Assembly: GCA_964020155.1 (NCBI GenBank)
Contig: OZ026549.1
Span: 5,134,219-5,156,718, forward strand
Source of the DNA: Chondrilla cf. caribensis
Lineage: Eukaryota; Porifera; Demospongiae; Chondrillida; Chondrillidae
Direction: 5' to 3'
Length of the DNA stretch: 22,500 bases
Positions 1 through 22,500 of this stretch are shown piece after piece. The notes below the pieces were generated by a model that ran no database searches, was not told the DNA's origin, and saw nothing but the letters and a program-made list of their open reading frames with translations. How positions within the stretch are numbered: position 1 is the stretch's first letter; every line of letters starts with the position of its first letter. Position numbers and translations under genes: made by a program.

Positions 1-12930
<12,930 letters not shown>

Positions 12931-13245
12931 CGTAGAAAGCACAGCGATCCTCCACAACTCTAACTGTGTCACTGTAACAATCGCACAATATAGTAGCGCA
13001 AAGAAGTTAATCTCTATCCTCGGTGCTCCAGCAGTTGAATGCAGGTAGTCAAACTGAGTCTGGGAATTATTATACTACGCTTTATGAATGATGCGTATTC
13101 GCGTCCTTGAAAGGCCCAGCAGGTCTGTATGACGTGTGCATGTATAAACCCTAACAAGTGAAAATATGCACTATGGACATACCTGTCCCGGTATCGGCAT
13201 CCCAGGAAGGAACGTATTAAATCCGGTCGCGTACGTACATAATAC

Positions 13246-14069
13246 CATAGATAATAGAGGGGGGATGGATTGGAAACGCACGTCTACGAACAATAGTGAC
13301 GTCAGCTGAGTCCGTGACACGACGGTTATGGCGGTTGATTTCAACGACGATTTCGCTTCGTACGTAGAATCTTCGAATTATTGTGGTTATCGGCACCTAC
13401 GAATTCGTATCAGTAACAGAGGCCATTAGGGAAGTAAGATGCATACATGTTATTTTGCTGATAGAATTGTCGGTAGCACACTTGTCATAGTTGTGTAATA
13501 AAGATTTTGTGTAGTTTTTCTGGCACAGATACACTGTGTTTATACCCATACTATGAAAACTGTGATTGAGTTGATTGAAAAGCATGCATCTATGTGTTTG
13601 AAGTAACTTTGTAGCTAAAAAATATGGGTCAAATCTTGGAAAAACGGTGTAAATTTCGTGCACGTTTGTGTAGTTTTTGCCTATATGTAGTTTGCATATA
13701 TTTGAAACTGATACTTGAATTAGTGTATTTAACATTCTTGTAGTGTATTAGTAAGGATTATGGGGGGAAGAAAGTTCAGAATTCGAAGAAAGAAGAAAAA
13801 TTATGGCTACTAATTCTTCGCAGAACATCCATAAATTCTTCGGCAAATTCATCAAAATGATCGACGTTAACTTCTTGAGGGATATATTATCGAGAATAAT
13901 CTTCACTTTCTGGATGGATGTTTTGCTTCGATCGGAACATTCCGAGAATTCGTCTGAAATAGATGATAGTGCACTAACCCACTCGCCATATTTTATCACG
14001 TGACCGTGTCGAGCAGTCTTTTTAGTGGCATACGGGCGTTTCCAATCCATTCCCCCTCTATTATCTATG
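13246..14069. mobile_element. 824-bp non-autonomous DNA transposon with 38-bp terminal inverted repeats
   Basis: The ends are inverted copies: 13,246 onward reads CATAGATAATAGAGGGGG, and the complement read inward from 14,069 begins with the same 18 bases. Identity continues to about 38 bp with two mismatches. Immediately outside both ends is the same 7-bp word ATAATAC (13,239-13,245 and 14,070-14,076), as expected of a target-site duplication. The interior has no transposase-like frame that I recognise. Seven-bp duplications are not diagnostic of one superfamily, so I leave it unclassified. Each repeat contains a short frame starting MDWKR. Confidence 0.75.
13297..13304. promoter_or_regulatory. 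Palindromic TGACGTCA (CRE-type) site
   Basis: A perfect 8-bp match to the CREB/ATF binding palindrome, just inside the left inverted repeat and about 370 bp upstream of the FN3/Ig start codon. It is a sequence match only, and use as a promoter element is inference. Confidence 0.3.
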
Positions 14070-14714
14070 ATAATACTTTCGAGTATGACATATGAAGGAA
14101 CGTTGTAATCGAGACACCGGGGTAATTGAGACCACGCAAGCGCCATTCACAAACACTCGGCTATTGCATAGATACTCTAACAACATAGTAACTCATAGCT
14201 TCTTATCAGTATGTGTTATGAAGCTCAAATTGTATATATATACTCGTGCAACGCAATTATCATATTGCGTCTACCCACCCAGTTTACTGTATATCACGGG
14301 CTACACATTGCAGATGTCTGCTATAACCATCCAGCTAGAAACCTCTCCGACTCGCGCGGTCCGTCAATTTGACAAAATTCTTCTCTTTCTTTCTCCATCC
14401 TCTGGCGAGGTTGCTCGGTTGCCAAGGTAAATGTAATTATTTGGCGCCTAATGTTCGCGGGCACAACATCACGTGCAGATGCAATCATAGTACATAATAT
14501 ACTGTTGATAACACAGAACATGCTGTAATACGTAATACTATATAGAATGAGCGTAGAGTATAATAATTTCATACTGTATTGTAGTCCATTCACTTTCTGA
14601 AGTACTGCATTGAATAATGAGAAGAAATAACTCTGATACTTTAATGGAAGACAAGGCGATAAGATGCTGAGATCAAGACAGATCATACAGATGGAGAGAA
14701 CCAGAACGATAATA

Positions 14715-14878
14715 CAGTGAAACCTCTCTATTATAAGCCTCTGAAATGTGGAAACCTCTATAATAAGGACACCATTCTAGTACTATAGTGTACTAAGTGA
14801 CCTCTAAAATTGAGGAAATCTCTGTAATAAGGACTAATCTTAAGATCCCAACGTGTCCTTAATAAAGAGGTTCCACTG
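14715..14878. mobile_element. Pogo/Tigger-like MITE, 164 bp
   Basis: Starts CAGTGAAACCTCTCTATTA and ends with the complement of CAGTGGAACCTCTTTATTA, with TA on both sides (713-714 and 879-880 of the 14,000s). CAGTGGAACC-type ends with TA duplication are typical of pogo/Tigger elements of the Tc1/mariner superfamily. The interior has repeated ATAAGGAC motifs and no coding capacity. A relative lies at 18,511-18,685. Confidence 0.85.
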
Positions 14879-15083
14879 TATAATATATGAGATTCGTGAC
14901 ATCAGGTTAAGCACACCCCTCCTGAAACCAACTACACCAACTACATGGTGACAGGTATACTTGTTTACATACATACAACAGTGGTAACCAGAGATATAGC
15001 TGTATCTTACTTGTATCAACAAAACTGACGTGCTTATGAGCATGTTCAATTATAACTCATATTGTAATGTGCAGTTATATGTT

Positions 15084-15321
15084 ACACACACGCACGCATG
15101 CACACACACACACACGCACATACGCACACACACACACACACACATGCACACACACACACACGCACACACACACACACACATGCACACACACATACACACA
15201 CACACACACACACATGCACACACACACACACACATGCACACACACATACACACACACACACACACACATGCACACACACACATACACACACACACACACA
15301 CACATACACACACACATACAG
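15084..15321. repeat. (CA)n microsatellite downstream of the last recognised PIK3C3 exon
   Basis: About 240 bp of CA repeats with ATGC, ACGC and ATAC interruptions; CACATGCACA interruptions recur. It is (GT)n on the PIK3C3 sense strand, beginning about 35-60 nt after the candidate donor at 15,354. Confidence 0.95.
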
Positions 15322-15354
15322 AGAAAGGTGTGTGATACTCTGAATCCCAATCAC

Positions 15355-21548
<6,194 letters not shown>

Positions 21549-21870
21549 CTACAGAGGATGGAACAAGTGAGAATGCAATTGATACCATCATAAGTACATG
21601 TACAGCACAATACAGTACTAAATATGCCTACAATACACCTACAGTATTAGTCTCATGGAGTCAGACATATTTGCCCCATACCATGTCTGGCCCTGCGAGA
21701 CTAATCCCCTACTATCACATGCAAACAACAACACACCACACTTCACGACACAGACCAATGTAATATGTGCTGCACATAGAGTGATAGGTCTGTGTCTGTC
21801 CCAATTCAAACCACCTATTGGGACAGTGAAAGTTGTCTTTATTATGAGATGGTCCTTATTTGATGTTGAA

Positions 21871-21990
21871 AGTACACAGAGTAAGGCAGTGCAGGAATTC
21901 TTTGGCCTATAGTGTACAGAGTAAGGCAGTGCAGGAATTCTTAGGCCTATAGTGTACAGAGTAAGGCAGTGCAGAAACTCTTGGGCCTGG
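21871..21990. repeat. 40-bp tandem repeat, three copies
   Basis: Units starting at 21,871, 21,911 and 21,951 read AGTGTACAGAGTAAGGCAGT then GCAGGAATTCTTAGGCCTAT with a few changes. The core is the inverted counterpart of GGAATTCCTGTACTGCATTA in the 104-bp array at 18,994-19,305. Confidence 0.9.
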
Positions 21991-22385
21991 GCAATAGCAG
22001 TCCTATCGCTGAGGTGTTCTCACTATGGGAAGGGATGCAACCAGGGGACAGGCTAACGGGGTTCATATTACCCACTACTCACACAAATTCCCCTTTATTG
22101 TGAGACTGGTTATCAGTCTAATGGAGGTGGCCTTCAGTTGGCCTCCACCACAATCACTACCAACAGCTCAAAAGAATATTGAGAGGGGAGAAAGTGTTTC
22201 CAATGCTTCACACACTGGCGTTTTATCACATTACTGTTTGTCTGAACCGACCTAATCTCCAACCATAGGAGTTGGGACGTGTCAGATGACATCGCAGACG
22301 TATTATATAGTGTTGTACAAGCCCACAGTACATTGCATTGGGTAGGTGTGCATAATAACAGTGCATAGGACCTGTCTACAGTGGT

Positions 22386-22500
22386 CACCTTTTGGATCTG
22401 GAAAACTGGCTGTTATAGAGAGGTGGTTTGTATATGCAGGTTGAATTGTACACTATAGACCCTTTTGGGACTCAGTAACCTGGTTGTTGTAGAGAGGTGG
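22386..22500. repeat. 74-bp tandem repeat at the window edge, part of a pogo-like element
   Basis: TATAGAGAGGTGG at about 22,414-22,426 recurs as TGTAGAGAGGTGG at 22,488-22,500, with matching CTTTTGG and ACTGG/CCTGG words upstream, giving a period of 74 bp. The second copy is cut by the window edge. Confidence 0.65.

Larger units (their letters stand above)
12931..15354. other. Intergenic region between PIK3C3 and the FN3/Ig gene
   Basis: About 2.4 kb. It should contain the promoter and 5' UTR of the FN3/Ig gene at its left end and the last PIK3C3 exon and 3' UTR somewhere to the right. A TATAATAA on the minus strand near 13,066-13,073 is about 140 nt upstream of the FN3/Ig start codon, but I cannot show that it is used. 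It also contains the 824-bp inverted-repeat element, a pogo-like MITE and a (CA)n array, listed separately. Confidence 0.6.
21549..22500 (-). other. PIK3C3 intron upstream of the activation-loop exon
   Basis: No exon of the kinase N-lobe or upstream catalytic segment is found here. It contains 40-bp and 74-bp tandem repeats and GAGGTGG/GAGACTGG words like those of the pogo-type elements, suggesting a decayed element. The intron continues right of the window. Confidence 0.55.

Noticed and set aside
13748..14146. 132-codon minus-strand open frame (contains MDWKR and SDEFSECSDR)
   Set aside because: It crosses the right end of the 824-bp inverted-repeat element, and its MDWKR start lies in the terminal repeat itself. 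Another frame over 13,800-13,870 also looks protein-like, and no family is recognised. Most likely a chance frame or a decayed coding relic.
22134..22388. Possible upstream PIK3C3 exon
   Set aside because: The translation does not resemble the kinase segment that should precede AGYCVITY, and the region has pogo-like repeat words.

Overview
The window looks like genomic DNA of an animal: interrupted genes with GT-AG introns, extracellular FN3 and Ig modules each carried by one phase-1 exon, an animal-type class III PI3-kinase, many (CA)n/(GT)n arrays and small cut-and-paste transposon relics. The dense introns and modular FN3/Ig exons suggest a marine invertebrate, possibly a sponge, but the taxon is an inference and nothing in the window proves it. 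Both protein-coding genes are on the minus strand, so they read from high to low coordinates.

Region 1 to 12,930 holds the 5' part of a large cell-surface or secreted gene. It starts with a signal-peptide exon (12,930-12,825), then three FN3 exons, three Ig exons and sixteen more FN3 exons, the last cut by the window edge. Every junction is phase 1 and every internal exon is a single domain. From about 6,870 leftwards the gene is a tandem array of near-identical units of about 2.5 kb, introns included. Each unit carries five FN3 exons that I label A to E. The leftmost E exon has a 2-bp deletion that breaks the frame. The membrane anchor and any cytoplasmic part would lie left of the window.

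Region 12,930 to 15,355 is the intergenic gap. It holds an 824-bp element with 38-bp terminal inverted repeats and a 7-bp target duplication, and a 164-bp pogo-like MITE.

Region 15,355 to 21,548 holds four 3' exons of PIK3C3 (VPS34), covering the catalytic and activation loops to near the C-terminus. Its introns are full of repeats: (CA)n arrays, a hAT-like MITE with an 8-bp target duplication, paired hairpins, a hammerhead-like motif, a second pogo-like MITE, a 104-bp tandem repeat, and a 28-copy 43/40-bp minisatellite with a 252-bp higher-order period. All four PIK3C3 donor sites are followed within about 60 nt by a sense-strand (GT)n tract. The rest, to 22,500, is PIK3C3 intron with 40-bp and 74-bp tandem repeats.

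The two genes are arranged head to tail and I see no functional link between them. The least ordinary features are the FN3 cassette array, the new inverted-repeat element, the 252-bp higher-order minisatellite and the placement of (GT)n tracts at PIK3C3 donors.
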